NCBI GenBank assembly: GCA_050084985.1
Contig: JBITNC010000002.1
Coordinates: 15,810,001 to 15,874,000 of the forward strand
Reading direction: 5' to 3'
DNA: 64,000 bases
Origin: Nageia nagi
Lineage: Eukaryota > Pinophyta
Positions 50,626 through 63,445 of this stretch are shown piece after piece. Made by a program: the position numbers and the translations under genes. Within the stretch, counting starts at the first letter, position 1, and every line of letters begins with the position of its first letter. The notes below the pieces were generated by a model, which was not told where the DNA came from, ran no database searches, and saw only the letters and a list, made by a program, of their open reading frames with translations.

Positions 50626-53600
50626 ATCTACAAGCTATCATCCTTAGAAGATTTATCTCTCTATTTGTGGGTGATGATATTCATACCCATGCTTCCTTGT
50701 GTGCCCAAATGAGGAGTCCACTCTCTTATCTATGAGATAGAGTTCCCACATGAAGAATCACCCTATTTACGGGGAGGAATTTCTACTAACAAAATAAGCC
50801 CCCTCTATTAGGCATAATCCTATTTAAATTAGAAGTTGGTTTGTGTGAAATTAGTCAATCCAAAAACTTTTTGGTTTGCATAGTCTCCCATCGATGCATC
50901 TCGCATTATTCTAATCAACAGTTTATTTTTGGCATACTCGATGGGACCAAAGACCAACATTTGGTCTACTAAGAAGATTTATTAGGGATTTAATTCATAA
51001 ATGCTTCAAGAGATAATATAAGGTATTAAGTTATAAGTATTTACTACTGATGGAAATTTTTTTAGTACTTAGGAAATGATTCTAGAGTAGTTGTTATGTT
51101 GGTATCCATAAAGGAAACTATTTTTGTTAACCCCATGATATTTGTTAGTTGGCCACACCAACGATTTCCTCATCTACCTGAAGGTTCACAGAGTATTTTT
51201 CATAAAATGATTATTCTCTAGTTTATCTGTTTTATCCATTATAGTCTAAAAATAGTTTTTTGATGCTCAATTTCATTATTGGATCAATTGTTATTGGTTG
51301 ATCATAATGCTAATCTTTAAGTGAGTCAAACTTTCTATTATAGTATATACTGATGTACACACCTATTTATTTTGCCTACTTCCTAAAAGAATAACAATTT
51401 ATAAACCATAAATAATTGAATCCAAAGGGTTAGATTTGGTAAACCTCTACCTTACCCATAATATCCAAAATCAGGTAGAAGGATTGACTTGTATGCCCTC
51501 TATAAAGATGAAAAATCAAGAAAATTAGTTTTTTAACATTCAAGGTCCATCTCATCTTCCTAACTTTAGTTCAATATCCTAAAATGATTTTTAGAAGCCA
51601 ACATAAGTCAGGGAGGCATTAACAATTTTATTATATTTTTAGATCATCTCCAACTAGTATGATACTTATCAAAAATAACACATGAAAAGGATAAAATTGA
51701 AGGAAATTTAATTTCTTTACTTTATAATGTTGAAATATTTTATTTTCTTGGTGGCACAATTTTATTTATAAACCTTTGTACATGGAGGGTGTACAAAAAT
51801 GGTAGATGACACCCCCTTCAATTTTAAATATTTACAACAAATCATTGAGACCTTAAAGTCTTTTTTTACTTTCTCCTTTATAGTGGTATATTCACAAAAA
51901 TCTAAGTAGATCCAGGCTTATAGAGTCTTTCATATAGGTAACCATGGAGCATCATCCCTTTGTCATTGCAACACTCCACTAGCTACAATACATTTGATCA
52001 AAGATCAGTGTATTGAATGGATAGACACTTCATGAGGATGAGCATGACAAGCTATCCCTTTTCAGTAGTAGCTCCAATACTCCTCCAACCACTTTGTATA
52101 CTCTTCTCCAATGTGCAATCATCGAACTTATGGATATCTTTGTGCCTATATTAGATTTTTATCTTGATCATCAAGATGTTCTTGTTGTATTTCCTTTCAC
52201 AGTAGATCCATGGATGCCCCGATGGTACCATGTATAGTGTTACTTAATTTCTAGATAAAGCCTCCTCTACCTATGGTGTAGAGAGAGGTGTGAGCCTTTC
52301 TTTGTAGATAATGTCAATTATTTATGTCGATCCTTTTCTAAACATACATGTGAGTGCTATTAGAACCATGATTATAATGGTTGATTATCTTATCCTTAAG
52401 TAGTTATTAGAGCTTGTTGGGTTTCCCTTAAGCAACCCATGAGTGCCCCATGGTACCACATTTCTTCTTCCTCCTCTGTTGGTTGTGTAGAGTGAGATGT
52501 ATCTCACTGCCCTTGGTGAGCATTAGTGAATGAGTGGCCTATTGCATGTTGTAATTCCATTCATATATTTTTGGGATCTTTATGATGATCCACATCATGG
52601 TTGATGCCTTCATCCTTAAGAAGCATGGGATCTTTATGATGACCCACTTTATGGTTGTTACTTTCATCCTCAAGCAATATGTCAGGACATCTTTGAAGAC
52701 CCACTTGATTATTATATTAATACTTATAATAGCAGTGTGATAATTATCTATTCTTCCCACTAAGAATACCATACAAATTTATTTTTCCCTAGTCAATTTT
52801 GATGCCTTAGTTGCTCAAATATACTCATTTGTATATGGAGAACTACCCAAATTGTATTCTTGAAGCATATACTTTGTATTCCTTATTTGGAGCATGTATT
52901 TTATATTTGAAAAAATATAAGGAATATTCCATTCCATTACTGGCATTTTAGTACTAAGTTTTTACCCCTTTATGTAGCCTATCAATTATAGAAATCTATA
53001 GCGATAAAATTTTATTATGTCCAGAATCATCAAAGTTACATTGCTCTAATTTTTATGGGTATTTCATATTTGAAAAGATGATTTATCCATATTTCCAACT
53101 ATATATTACATGAAAAACTTTTCTCTAGATTTATCAAAGTACAGTACTTTGATGTTGACCCTTTCATTAGCAAAGAGCTCCAATTGGTGACCAAAATGCA
53201 TCATGGCGATCCTAACTTCAGACCTGATTTTCCAGATATCTTCTCATCCATTTTAATGATGGAATATATTATTAAAAATTTATCTGCAATACATTTTCAA
53301 TCATATATCATAAGTTATACTTTTCTAAAAAATATTATGGTGACATGATCATCATATTTACAATGGTTGCCACATTTTTTTATCATCACAATTATGGTAG
53401 CTTTTGAATTCAATGTTAATTATAGATTACTAGAGATATACAAATATGTTTGAGGCATGTGAGTACTCATTAGAAAGTTCTCCTCAATATATTTCTAACC
53501 ATACATGAAAATTTAATCCTTGAGTTGCTTCATATTGGTGACCAAGCTAATCTTTACAATGCTTTATACTCACTTCATGTTGGCAAAGGAGTTTGCCAAC

Positions 53601-56067
53601 ATATTAGAGATTCAACATACTTCATCATGGCTTCAAGATATTCATGTCATCATAGCTTATGGATCTCCTTAAATCCTTCAATTTGGTGAGCTAAAGAATG
53701 GTATTGAATTTCAGTAGCGTCCAAAGGAGTTCATCAATTGGTGGTTAGTGAACCTACATTGTATGAGTTGGTAATGAAGCTTGATCCTGTTATTTGCTAG
53801 AATGATAACATATTGAACCTTAAAAATTTCACATGGTATCAAAGCTTCATTCCTATGTTCATCATATTTTGGAGAGTGATTAACATTAAAATTCTTCAAT
53901 TCGTAATAGAGCCTTTGCACCTTATTCTCCATCCTTAGAGTATGGAAACTTAAATTATTCTTACACTCCATGCTCTAGAGAAATTGGTTATCATTACTTA
54001 GCTCTTATTGCAGTTACAAGAAAATAATATGAGTATAATGCATCTACAAGAGGCAAACAAGTAATGAAAAAAAATAAGTTGATGTATCATTGAGATTATT
54101 ATGCGATAAATGAACATAGCTTAAAACTTTAAGCATATCATGTGTTCTTGAAGTCATCTGTAAGAATGATTCATAAGATAATACATAAGGAATTGTTAAC
54201 AATCTTCTACAATATGTGCAAAAGGCTTAATCCTTGAGAATTTCTCATGATAATGGTAGCAATAAAGTACTAGAAAAATATAAATATTCCTCTATAACAT
54301 ACCGTATGGTAGAGTTTTAAAAGAGCAAAATCTGAGTAATATTAGGTGTTAGAATGATTAGACCCTAGAATGCAAGATTGATATTTATCTAGGTACTAAA
54401 GAAATTCAAAATAAGTATGGTAAATGAGTAAGAACAGTGAGCATCAAAGGCTATTAAGATCCCAAGAAGGTATCCTCTATGTATAAATAATAATAGGTGA
54501 TACCAAATATTTTCTAGATTTGATCATCTCAGTCCTTCAAAAATTTATGAGCTAGAATGAAAACATAGGAAACTTTGCCAAAGAGCCTAATTGCTTATAA
54601 ATTATCTATATTTTATCATAATTTACCATATGCAATAGATGAAAGGGATTCATTTAATAAAATAATGGGTATTCTATAGAAACCTATGGAGTGAATTCCT
54701 AGGTAAAGAGGCCATATATTTTTCCCTTCTATTTATTTAATCTTGTGTGTTCAGTATTCCATTGTAAATATATATCTTCCCATACTTTTTGTTTGATTAT
54801 TCCTTATTGTAAAACTCTCCTATCACTTTGTCTCATATTTTATTCATGATATTATCCTATAGGGGTGTATTTTATTTCCCATCATCCTATAGGGGTGTTC
54901 CTTAGGTACACTTATGGCAAGCTTTGTCCTCTACTTCTTATTCTTTGTATATTTTTTTTTCTCCCACAAATGTGTGAAATACTTCCATTTCTTATCCTCT
55001 TTGTTATTTTCATATTCTCAACCCCTTTTTTATGTTTCCTCTTTCCTTTTTGAACCCTCTTCCTAATCCCCTCCATCGCCTTTGTTTTTTGTTCCACCTA
55101 AGATTTGCTTCACAAGTATCTCAAGATACCCAAAAGATAGTATATGAGCTAAATGTATGAAGCAAATTGAAGTGTTTATCCTCACATAGGTAATTGAATT
55201 AGTAAATTATATACCTAATTCCTTTATATCATTACTATTAGTAATTTTGCACCACAGGAAGCTGAGATCTGCAAGAAAGAAGCAAGAATAAGAAATTTTC
55301 TTTATATCTCAAATATTCCCTTCTTCTTCTTCTTCAAAGGATATATTATTATAGTGTTGTTCTACTTCATTCCCCTTGCTAGCGACTATACTTGATTTTC
55401 CTTTTTACTTCATTACATGCTTTAGTTCCTCCTAAGAAAATGAGGAAGGGAGGAAGAATATTTTAGAAAATCATAATTGATGTTGGCAAGATAGGTGCTA
55501 TATATTTTGAGCTTCATATAGAGTTTCATTCCTCTATAATAATTTGATTTGCTAAAGGGAAAGAAATAATACATAATATTATGCCTTAATATTTTCTTTG
55601 ATTTTAACATATGAGCTAGTGTTATGGTAATTTTGATATAAAGGGAAGAAGATTCATATTTCATAATTATAGTGAGCGATCTGCCACACTCATTGGAACA
55701 TCAAATATTTAGTTCTTTTTCAAAATTATAGTAGAAAAGTTTATCGAAATATTGGTTTCCATATTTCAAGGTTGCTAATATGAATCTCTTTATAACTAAT
55801 AAGTTATGGGACCAATATTGCTCTATCACTCACTTTCTATTTTCTTACATCAACAGACTTTTGGCCAAATTGTAGAAATTGTTATATGAGAGTTTATCAT
55901 ATTTTCTATATGATAACATCATCATTTACTTTCCTCCAACATAGTACAAAGTATTTCTAAGGCTTTGTTGTATTTTTTAAAAATGTTGATGTAAATTCTA
56001 TATTCCTATTTCATGGTATGAAGGTCCACTTAAAGCATGTTTCTCTTTTGAATAGATAATTTCAAAT
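50626..56067. other. AT-rich intergenic sequence, probably decayed retroelements
   Basis: No supported coding sequence on either strand. Includes a three-copy tandem repeat of 54-57 bases at about 52573-52740 (GGGATCTTTATGATGA(T/C)CCAC) and a primer-site-like TGGTATCAAAGCTTC at 53834-53848 preceded by TTTCACA, which could mark the end of an unrecognised LTR. Nothing further was identified. Confidence 0.45.
52573..52740. repeat. Tandem repeat, 54-57-base unit, three copies
   Basis: GGGATCTTTATGATGATCCAC at 52573 recurs at 52627 and, more diverged, at about 52684 (GGACATCTTTGAAGACCCAC). A minus-strand frame runs across it only because the period is a multiple of three. Confidence 0.75.
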
Positions 56068-56702
56068 TGTAGATGCCTAAAAATGAATTATTATTTATTA
56101 AATAATTTAGTTTAGAGCTTAAATGATATTTATTTGTAAAAAGGGATTAAAATATACCCAAGGTAATGTAATCAATGTAATGGACCATTGTATAATGTAA
56201 AAAGTATCAAATATAAAGAAAGATACCTCAAACTATGTAACATGCAATGATCTCAAGAATCAAAGAAGACAAGGATGTTTCTATAAAGACATATCAAAGG
56301 CAATGCAACATCATCATGTAAGGGCATCCAAAATACCAAGAGAGACTTCAACACATGCAAGATCGTTCTATCCTACCAATAACGGTATTTTGTAACACCA
56401 CCTTTGCATAGATCTATTAAATCCTTCAACTTGATCTTGCATATCTTTTATTCCTTTTGTTGATCTATTTATTCCACATAGCTAATGGCGTGTCACCTCT
56501 AGGCTATTGGTGACATGCATTTGTGTGAATGCATTGTGGTGATTGCTAAATGGTTTTTATTATTTCATATTTATACAAATATGATGAAGGTACATTATTT
56601 ATTATTATTTGTATGATACCATATTTATGATATATGCTTCAATTAAATATTATAGATAAATAGTACATCAATTTATCAATTATGCATTATTTTTTGTCTA
56701 CA
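56068..56702 (+). repeat. Element E candidate 5' LTR
   Basis: Starts TGTAGATGCC and ends GTCTACA, 635 bases. It is followed at once by TTTTGGTGAACCCAATC, the usual position of the primer site. Only one copy is in the window, so the borders rest on the TG...CA ends and on gag starting 73 bases later. The primer sequence differs from the initiator-Met site used by A-D. Confidence 0.45.
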
Positions 56703-56774
56703 TTTTGGTGAACCCAATCATTCAATTTATCTTTACCTCATGTCGAGATCTTACAAGAATTCTATAATGGATCT

Positions 56775-57682
56775 ATGCCATTAGCAATGTGTTTTACCTA
56801 TTATTGGGCCACCAACAACATTAAAATGGAGAAATTTATGGACATGCTTAGCAGAATAGATAGGATGGAAAAGAAAGATGACAAATTTACTAGTGCATGT
56901 AGCTCATCAGTGGTACCAGATCCTGGAATAGTATCACGACTTACCAATCTTGAGAATAGTAGGAGATCACATCCAAATGAAGAAGATTATGATGGTGTAT
57001 TAATTTCACCATTTTTTGAGGAGATCTACAATTTTCCCCTACCACCTGAGCACAAGTCCCCTAAGTTTGAGATGTTTAGTGGTGAATAAGACCCAAAATA
57101 ACATCTTATCAACTTTCAAGAGGAGTGCTTGTTGAAATTAGGTTCAAAGGAGAATTTATTGGCAAAATTCTTTCCAAGGAGTCTAAAAGGTGATGCTAGT
57201 CAGTGGTTGTATAATTTTCCTGGTGGTTCAATTGATTCTTTCAAGTCATTGGTCAAGTTATTCATGGGACAATACAAACATAATATCAAAGAGCAAAGTA
57301 TTGTTACAGAGTTATGTGCAATGAGGTAAGGGGGTAATGAAACCTTAGAAAAATATATTCCATGGTTGAAAAAGGTATGGTAATCAATTAGAAGTAAATT
57401 GGATGAAACTAAAATTTGTGCTATCTTTAGAGATTCTATTGTACCTATTCTTAATTTGCATGCTCCTAGTAATAAAAATATTAGCTTTGAATCATTGATA
57501 CAAGAATTATTGCAAAAAGAGAAAGTGTTACCTAAATTAGGTGAGCTCAAGTATGCAACTAATCCATTTCACAAGGAAAATAGATGACCATATGATAAAC
57601 AAAAAGAAGAAAAATATGTGCATATGACTGATAGACTTGCTTCTCCACCAAAGTTACAAAACAAAAGACATGAGGTACACTT
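56775..57682 (+). pseudogene. Element E gag (N-terminal and capsid part)
   Basis: One frame from 56775 to the D insertion point. Its features are a Met/Asp-rich coiled start (MEKFMDMLSRIDRMEKKDD), a linker ending PPEHKSPKFEMFSGE, then a Retrotrans_gag domain (AKFFPRSLKGDASQWLYN, GGSIDSFKSLVKLFMGQY). In-frame stops occur at 57087, 57327, near 57381 and at 57585. No frameshift is needed, so decay is by point mutation. Gag would form the virus-like particle; this copy cannot be translated in full. Confidence 0.75.
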
Positions 57683-58201
57683 TGTTGTGTGTGGAGCATG
57701 ATTGTTCAAAAGTTCTTTGTTTCAGCCAGATGAATACCCCAAGAAGTTTGTACACCCCTCCACACGGGGACAGCGCCCCCGAAGCTAAAAATAGATGTAA
57801 AATCACCTTGTAAAAGTATAGTAATTTCTAGTCAATCTGGGTCGTTCATTAGGCGGATGATCTGACGGTAGAACTTATGTTTAGTTTAAGGTTTTTTTTT
57901 CCCTAGAAGGCAACCCCTCTCTTTGTATGAGGGCATTGTAATAGATGTGCATTCGGTGAGCGAGAAACAGAGACGTGAGACTGTGAGAGAAAACAGAGGA
58001 TATTACAGCAGATCTGTTGTAGGTTGTATCTCTTCATTTTGCTAGATAATAGAAAGGAAGGACTGGCTGTTCGGGGTGGACGTAGCCCAAACTGGGTGAA
58101 CCACGTATATCTGTGTCTCTCTTGTTTATGCATTTTCTATGTTTATATTTTTTGCAATATTTTGTGTTTCATTGCTCTGTAATATATATAATTTCGTAAC
58201 A
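57683..58201 (+). repeat. Element D left LTR
   Basis: Starts TGTTGTGTGTGGAGC and ends TTTCGTAACA. Compared with the right LTR it keeps many more CG dinucleotides, for example in GGCGGATG, GACGGTAG, TTCGGGG and CCACGTAT. A GTAATATATA stretch lies near the end. Confidence 0.95.
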
Positions 58202-58203
58202 AC

Positions 58204-58214
58204 TGGTATCAGAG
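58204..58214 (+). other. Element D primer-binding site (initiator Met tRNA)
   Basis: TGGTATCAGAG, an exact match to the start of the standard plant initiator-Met site, two bases after the left LTR end. Confidence 0.92.
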
Positions 58215-58276
58215 TCGAAGGTCTATTTGGCTGATAAACTCGTAGGAAAGAAGGATTTCTCGTTCGAGTGGGAGCA

Positions 58277-61200
58277 ATGGCGGAAGATGGTAAGTTTAGG
58301 ATCGAGAAATTTAACGGCTAAAACTTCTCACTATGGAAGATGCAGATGGAAGATTATCTATATCAGAAAGATCTATACCTACCATTGGGTAGAAAAACAA
58401 ATAAGCTGACAGATATGACAGATGAAGATTGGAACCTTCTCGATAGAAAGGCACTCGGAGCAATATGGTTGAGCCTCGTTGCATCAGTTGCCTTCAACAT
58501 TTTGAAGGAAACAATGATAGAGGGTTTGTTTCAGACATTGTCAAAACTATATGAAAAACCCTCAGCCTCAAACAAGGTATTTCTTATGAAACGGTTATTT
58601 AATATGAAGATGTCGGAAGGTGGATTTGTTGCGGATCATTTAAATAATTTTAATACTGTTACAAGTCAGTTAAGTTCTATAGAGGTAAACTTTGATGATG
58701 AAGTTAGAGCTCTGTTATTCTTGTGCTCATTACCAAAAAGTTGGAATGGTTTAGTAATGGCCATTAGTAACTCTGTATCTGGATCTAGTACTTTAAAGTT
58801 TGATGATGTTGTCGATGCTATCCTTAGTAAGGAAATGCGACGGAAAAGCTCCGGTGAGACATCAGGAAATGCTTTGAGTGTAGATTCTAGGGGAAGCAAA
58901 ATGGAAAAAGGAAAGAGCTCAGGATATCGTAGTAAATCAAGGAAAGGTAGATCCAAGTCTAGATCAGGGATAGAGTGCTGGAAATGCAGAAAGAAAGGAC
59001 ACCTAAAGAGAGACTGTAGATCTTGGAAGGGAATAGAAGGAGATGCACAGCAAGAAAACAATCATGAAGCAAATGTGACAGGTGAGGTGTTACAAGATGC
59101 TTTGATTCTTTCTTTCAAAAATATTAATGATTCCTGGGTGGTAGATTCAGGGGCCTCATTCCATGCCACACCTGATAAGAAATATTTTCATGACTATGTT
59201 CAAGGAGATTTTGGACAAGTTCGTTTGGGTGATGATAAACCCTGTAAAATTGTTGGAATGGGTAAGGTTCTTGTAAAATAGTAGAATGGAAACCAATGGC
59301 TACTAAAGGAGGTAAGGCATGTTCCAGATCTAAAGAAAAATCTGATTTCAACAGGGCAGTTAGGTAGTGAAGGTTGTGTGACAACTTTCACAGATAAAGC
59401 TTGGAAGGTCACCAAAGGAGCCCTAGTAATAGCAAGAGGTGAAAAGGTTGGTACATTGTATTTATGCAATGGTATTTCTAACTCTGTTAATGCTTTAACT
59501 TCCAAAGGAGCAGATGCAGCATTATGGCATCATAGGCTCGGACACATGAGTGAAAAGGGGATGAAGATTCTTCACTCAAGAAATTTGTTGCCAGGTTTGA
59601 AGAATGTTGATTTGGATTTCTGTGAGAATTGCATTTATGGAAAATAGAAGAGAGTCAGATTTCTCAGAGTTGGGAAAGAAAAGAAGAGCCAAAAATTAGA
59701 GCTTGTGCATACAGATGTATGGGGACCTGCTCAGGTATCATCTCTCGGTGGCTCTCGTTATTATGTTACCTTTATTGATGATGCAACTAGAAAAACTCGG
59801 ATTTATTGTATTAAGAATAAATTTGATGTATTTGATACTTTCAAGAAATGGAAAGCTTTGGTTGAGATTGAGACAGGAAAGAAATTCAAGTGTCTTAGAT
59901 CAGACAATGGAGGTGAATATTGCAACAAAGAGTTTGATAGGTATTGTTCAGAACATGGAATTCGTAGAGAGAAGACAGTTCCAAGAACACCACAAGAAAA
60001 TGGTGTGTCAGAAAGGATGAACATGACAATCATGGAGCGTGCAAGGTGCATGAGATTGCATGCAAGATTGCCTTTACAATTTTGGGCAGATGCTGTAGAT
60101 ACTGTTGTTTATCTAATAAACAGAGGGCCTTCAAGTTCCTTGGATGGTGGTGTTCTAGAGGAAGCATGGATAGGTAAAAAGGTAAACTACTCCTTTTTAA
60201 AGCTTTTTGGTTGTGAGGCCTTTGTCCATATTGATAAAGAAAATAGAACAAAGCTTGAGGCAAAGTCAAAGAAATGTACCTTTATTGGATATGGTGTTAA
60301 TGATTTTGGTTATCACTTATATGATTATGAAAATCACAAAATCATTAGGAGCAAAGATGTAATATTCAATGAAAAGGTCTTGTATAAGAATTAGTTGCAG
60401 GAAAAGAAACAAGAAAAAGAAAATAAGGAATACGCAGTTCTTGATGAAATCACTGAAAAAGTAAAGGTGCCTGAAAATAATAATAACCAACAACCACAAT
60501 AGCAGCAACCACCACAACAGCAACAGGCACCCCAAACACCTGAAAGTGGTGTTAGAAGATCTACCAAGATAAGTAGACCCCCTGAATGATACTCTCCTTC
60601 ATTATATTATTTATTATTGACTGATTCTGGTGAACCTGAATGTTATGAAGAAGCAATGCAGGTTGAAAGCAGGAAGAAGTGGGAGGTAGCCATGGAAGAA
60701 GAGATGGACTCCTTAATGCATAACCAGACTTGGGACTTAGTCAAGTTGCCTGCAGGAAAAACTACAATGAAGAATAAATGGGTTTACAGGCTGAAGGAAG
60801 AAGATGGAGGAAAATAAAGGTACAAATCTAGACTTGTGGTGAAGGGGTTTGCACAGAAGAAAGGTATTGATTTTGATGAAATATTTTCTCCTATTGTTAA
60901 AATGACTTCAATCAGAACTATTTTTAGTCTTGTAGCAGCTGAAGATTTGCATCTTGAGCAGTTAGATGTAAAGATAGCCTTTCTCCATTAGGATTTGGAG
61001 GAAGAGATATATATGCAACAGCCACAAGGATATGAGGTGAAAGGGAAGGAGAAACTAGTGTGCAGGTTGAAGAAGAGCTTGTATGGCTTAAAATAGGCTC
61101 CAAGGCAGTGGTATCTAAAATTTGACAAGTTTATGTCTGAACAAGGTTATACTAGATGCCACTCTGATCATTATGTTTATTTGCAAAAGCAAAATGATGG

Positions 61201-62185
61201 CAGCTATATTATATTATTATTGTATGTAGATGACATGCTTGTTGCAGGGTCTAACATGCAGGAAATAAATGTGCTCAAAAGAAAATTGGCAAATTCATTT
61301 GCAATGAAGGATTTGGGAGCTGCAAAACAAATCCTTGGTATGAGAATCACTAGAGATAGGAAAAATCACAAATTAACATTGTCTCAGAATGAGTACATAC
61401 AAAAGGTATTGAAAAGATTTAATATGCACAATGCAAAACTAGTTAGTACACCTTTTGCTAGCCATTTCAAACTTAGTAAGGAAATGTGCCCAAAGACCCA
61501 AGAAGACATGGATTATATGTCTAAAGTTCCATATGCATCAGCAGTTGGAAGCTTAATGTATGCAATGATCTGCACAAGGCCTGATATTGCACATGCAGTG
61601 GGAGTTGTAAGTAGGTACATGAACAATCTAGGAAAGGAACATTGGATGGCAGTGAAATGGATTCTTAGATATCTGAAAGGTACCACAAATCAAGCATTAT
61701 GCTTTGGTGGTTCAAACATTTCCCTACAGGGATATGTTGATGCAGATATGGTAGGTGATAGAGATAACAGGAGGAGCACTACAGGATATGTATTTACTGT
61801 TGGTGGAATAGCTATCAGTTGGGTTTCAAAAATCCAAAGTGTTGTTGCACTTTCAACAACAGAAGCAGAGTATGTTGCTGCTACAGAGGCTAGTAAAGAA
61901 ATGATTTGGTTACAAAGGTTTATGGGTGAATTGGGTAAGGAGCATGATATGGGGATGTTATATAGTGATAGCCAAAGTGCCATTCATCTTGCAAAGAACT
62001 CAGCATTTCATTCTAGGACTAAACACATACAGCTCAAGTACCATTTCATACGATCAATGTTGGAAGATGGAGAGTTAAAGCTGGAAAAGATACATACTAG
62101 CCAAAATCCTGCAGATATGCTAACAAAAGTTGTAACTAGGGAGAAATTGAGAATATGCTCAGTTTCAATTGGTCTTCAAGGATGA
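58277..62185 (+). pseudogene. Element D gag-pol, single frame with ten premature stops
   Basis: ATG at 58277 to TGA at 62183-62185, about 1300 codons with no frameshift. Gag includes [19 protein letters not shown], and a CCHC knuckle lies at 58976-59017 (CWKC, GH, C). The protease Asp-Ser-Gly-Ala is at 59144-59155. The integrase N-terminal HHCC region runs about 59526-59640. The integrase D-D-35-E triad is intact (Asp 59714, Asp 59903, Glu 60011). The integrase tail includes GCEAFVHIDKENRTKLEAKS. RT has YVDD at 61223-61234. RNase H has DRDNRRSTTGYVFT, WVSK, STTEAEYVA and NPADMLTK. In-frame stops start at 58319, 59279, 59282, 59645, 60392, 60500, 60587, 60815, 60989 and 61094; RNase H is free of stops. 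Catalytic residues are otherwise all present. It is inactive because of the stops. Confidence 0.95.
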
Positions 62186-62281
62186 CGATGAAGATGAGAA
62201 ACAACTAGGTCCAAAGAGGATTCATTGTCCAGCAAATGAAGCAGTGGTGGAGTTGCTACAATCATTCTCCAAGTGGGAGAT
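62186..62281 (+). other. Element D 3' untranslated end with polypurine tract
   Basis: A short stretch from the gag-pol stop to the right LTR. AGTGGGAGA (62272-62280) is the purine tract just before the LTR. Confidence 0.75.
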
Positions 62282-62803
62282 TATTGTGTGTGGAGCATGA
62301 TTGTTCAGAAGTTCTTTATTTCAGCCAGATGAATACCCCAGGAATTTTGTACACCCCTCCACACGGGGGCAGCACCCTTAAAGCTAAAAATAGATGTAAA
62401 ATCACCTTGTAAAAGTATAGTAATTTCTAGTCAATCTGGGCTGTTCATTAGGCAGATGATTTGATGGTAGAACTTATGTTTAGTTTAGGGTTTTTTTTTT
62501 CCCTAAAAGGCAACCCCTCTCTTTGTATGAGGGCATTGTAATAGATGTGCATTCAGTGAGCGAGAAACAGAGACGTGAGACTATGAGAGAAAATAGAGGA
62601 TATTACAGTAGATCTGTTGTAGGTTGTATCTCTTCATTTTGCTGGATAATAGAAAGGAAGGACTGGCTGTTTGGGGTGGATGTAGCCCAAATTGGGTGAA
62701 CCACATATATCTGTGTCTCTCTTGTTTATGCATTTTTTTTGTTTATATTTTTTGCAATATTTTATGTGTTTCATTGCTCCGTAATATATATAATTTCGTA
62801 ACA
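62282..62803 (+). repeat. Element D right LTR
   Basis: Starts TATTGTGTGTGG (terminal TG mutated to TA) and ends TTTCGTAACA. Most differences from the left LTR are CG in the left against TG or CA here. Confidence 0.95.
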
Positions 62804-62808
62804 CACTT

Positions 62809-63445
62809 TTCCAATTCAACCACTATTTATTATGAGGGATATAATGAAAAAGGGATTATTATAGCCAATGGAAAAATCAACCCAAGATGATAATGTTCCT
62901 AAGGGAAAATCATATGCCTATTATGCATTTCATCAAAGGAAGGATCATGCTATGAATTTTTGCAAAACATTAGAGGTAGCAATATTGGATCTTATTGCTC
63001 AAGGAAAGTACCAAATTGATAAAACATATACAAATCAAGGACATACAATGCATACAATTTTAGTGGACAAAGAGGTATGTGCAGGATTAAGAAGAGGACA
63101 TCCAAGGCATGCTCCCAATCCAATCACTACAGAATAAGTAAGTATACCACCTGATCCAAAGACATATAGTGTGATAAAGCAATTAAAAACTACTCCTTCA
63201 AAGATTAGTATGTATGATCTTATATTACATTTGAAGCATATAGGGAGATCTTATCTACTTTTCTCAAAAAGGAAGTAGTCCCTATAAATATGTTTGTTGT
63301 TATGTTCTTTGAAAATCTTAGAGCTATTTAAGAATGTGATGCTATCTCTTTTTACAAATATGAAAATCTTAATAAAGAGTTTCTTGATGAATGTTTAGCT
63401 TTATATATTACACCTATAATTGATGGATGGGAAATCAAAAGAACC
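62809..63445 (+). pseudogene. Element E, gag C-terminal part after D
   Basis: The gag frame resumes at 62809 after the second copy of the target duplication, runs to a stop at 62888-62890, and continues in another frame from 62868 (about 89 residues with KSYAYYAFHQRKDHAMNFC, then DLIAQGKYQID) to 63137. The His-x-x-Lys-x-His and single Cys look like a decayed zinc-knuckle region. From 63138 to 63445 only broken frames are seen. Confidence 0.6.

Larger units (their letters stand above)
57683..62803 (+). mobile_element. LTR retrotransposon D, complete Ty1/copia element
   Basis: 5121 bases with LTRs 57683-58201 and 62282-62803, initiator-Met primer site (58204-58214), one long gag-pol frame (58277-62185), and a purine tract before the right LTR. 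The target duplication CACTT is exact: 57678-57682 and 62804-62808. The LTRs are about 94% alike by eye (roughly 30 differences in 520 bases), so the insertion is fairly old but younger than E. The structure is complete except for ten premature stops. Confidence 0.95.

Noticed and set aside
52539-52772. Minus-strand frame with repeated IIKIP units
   Set aside because: It is a translation of the 54-57-base tandem repeat and has no start context or neighbours.
58666-59061. Minus-strand frame of 131 residues inside element D
   Set aside because: It is antisense to the gag frame, which carries a zinc knuckle and clear family motifs on the + strand.
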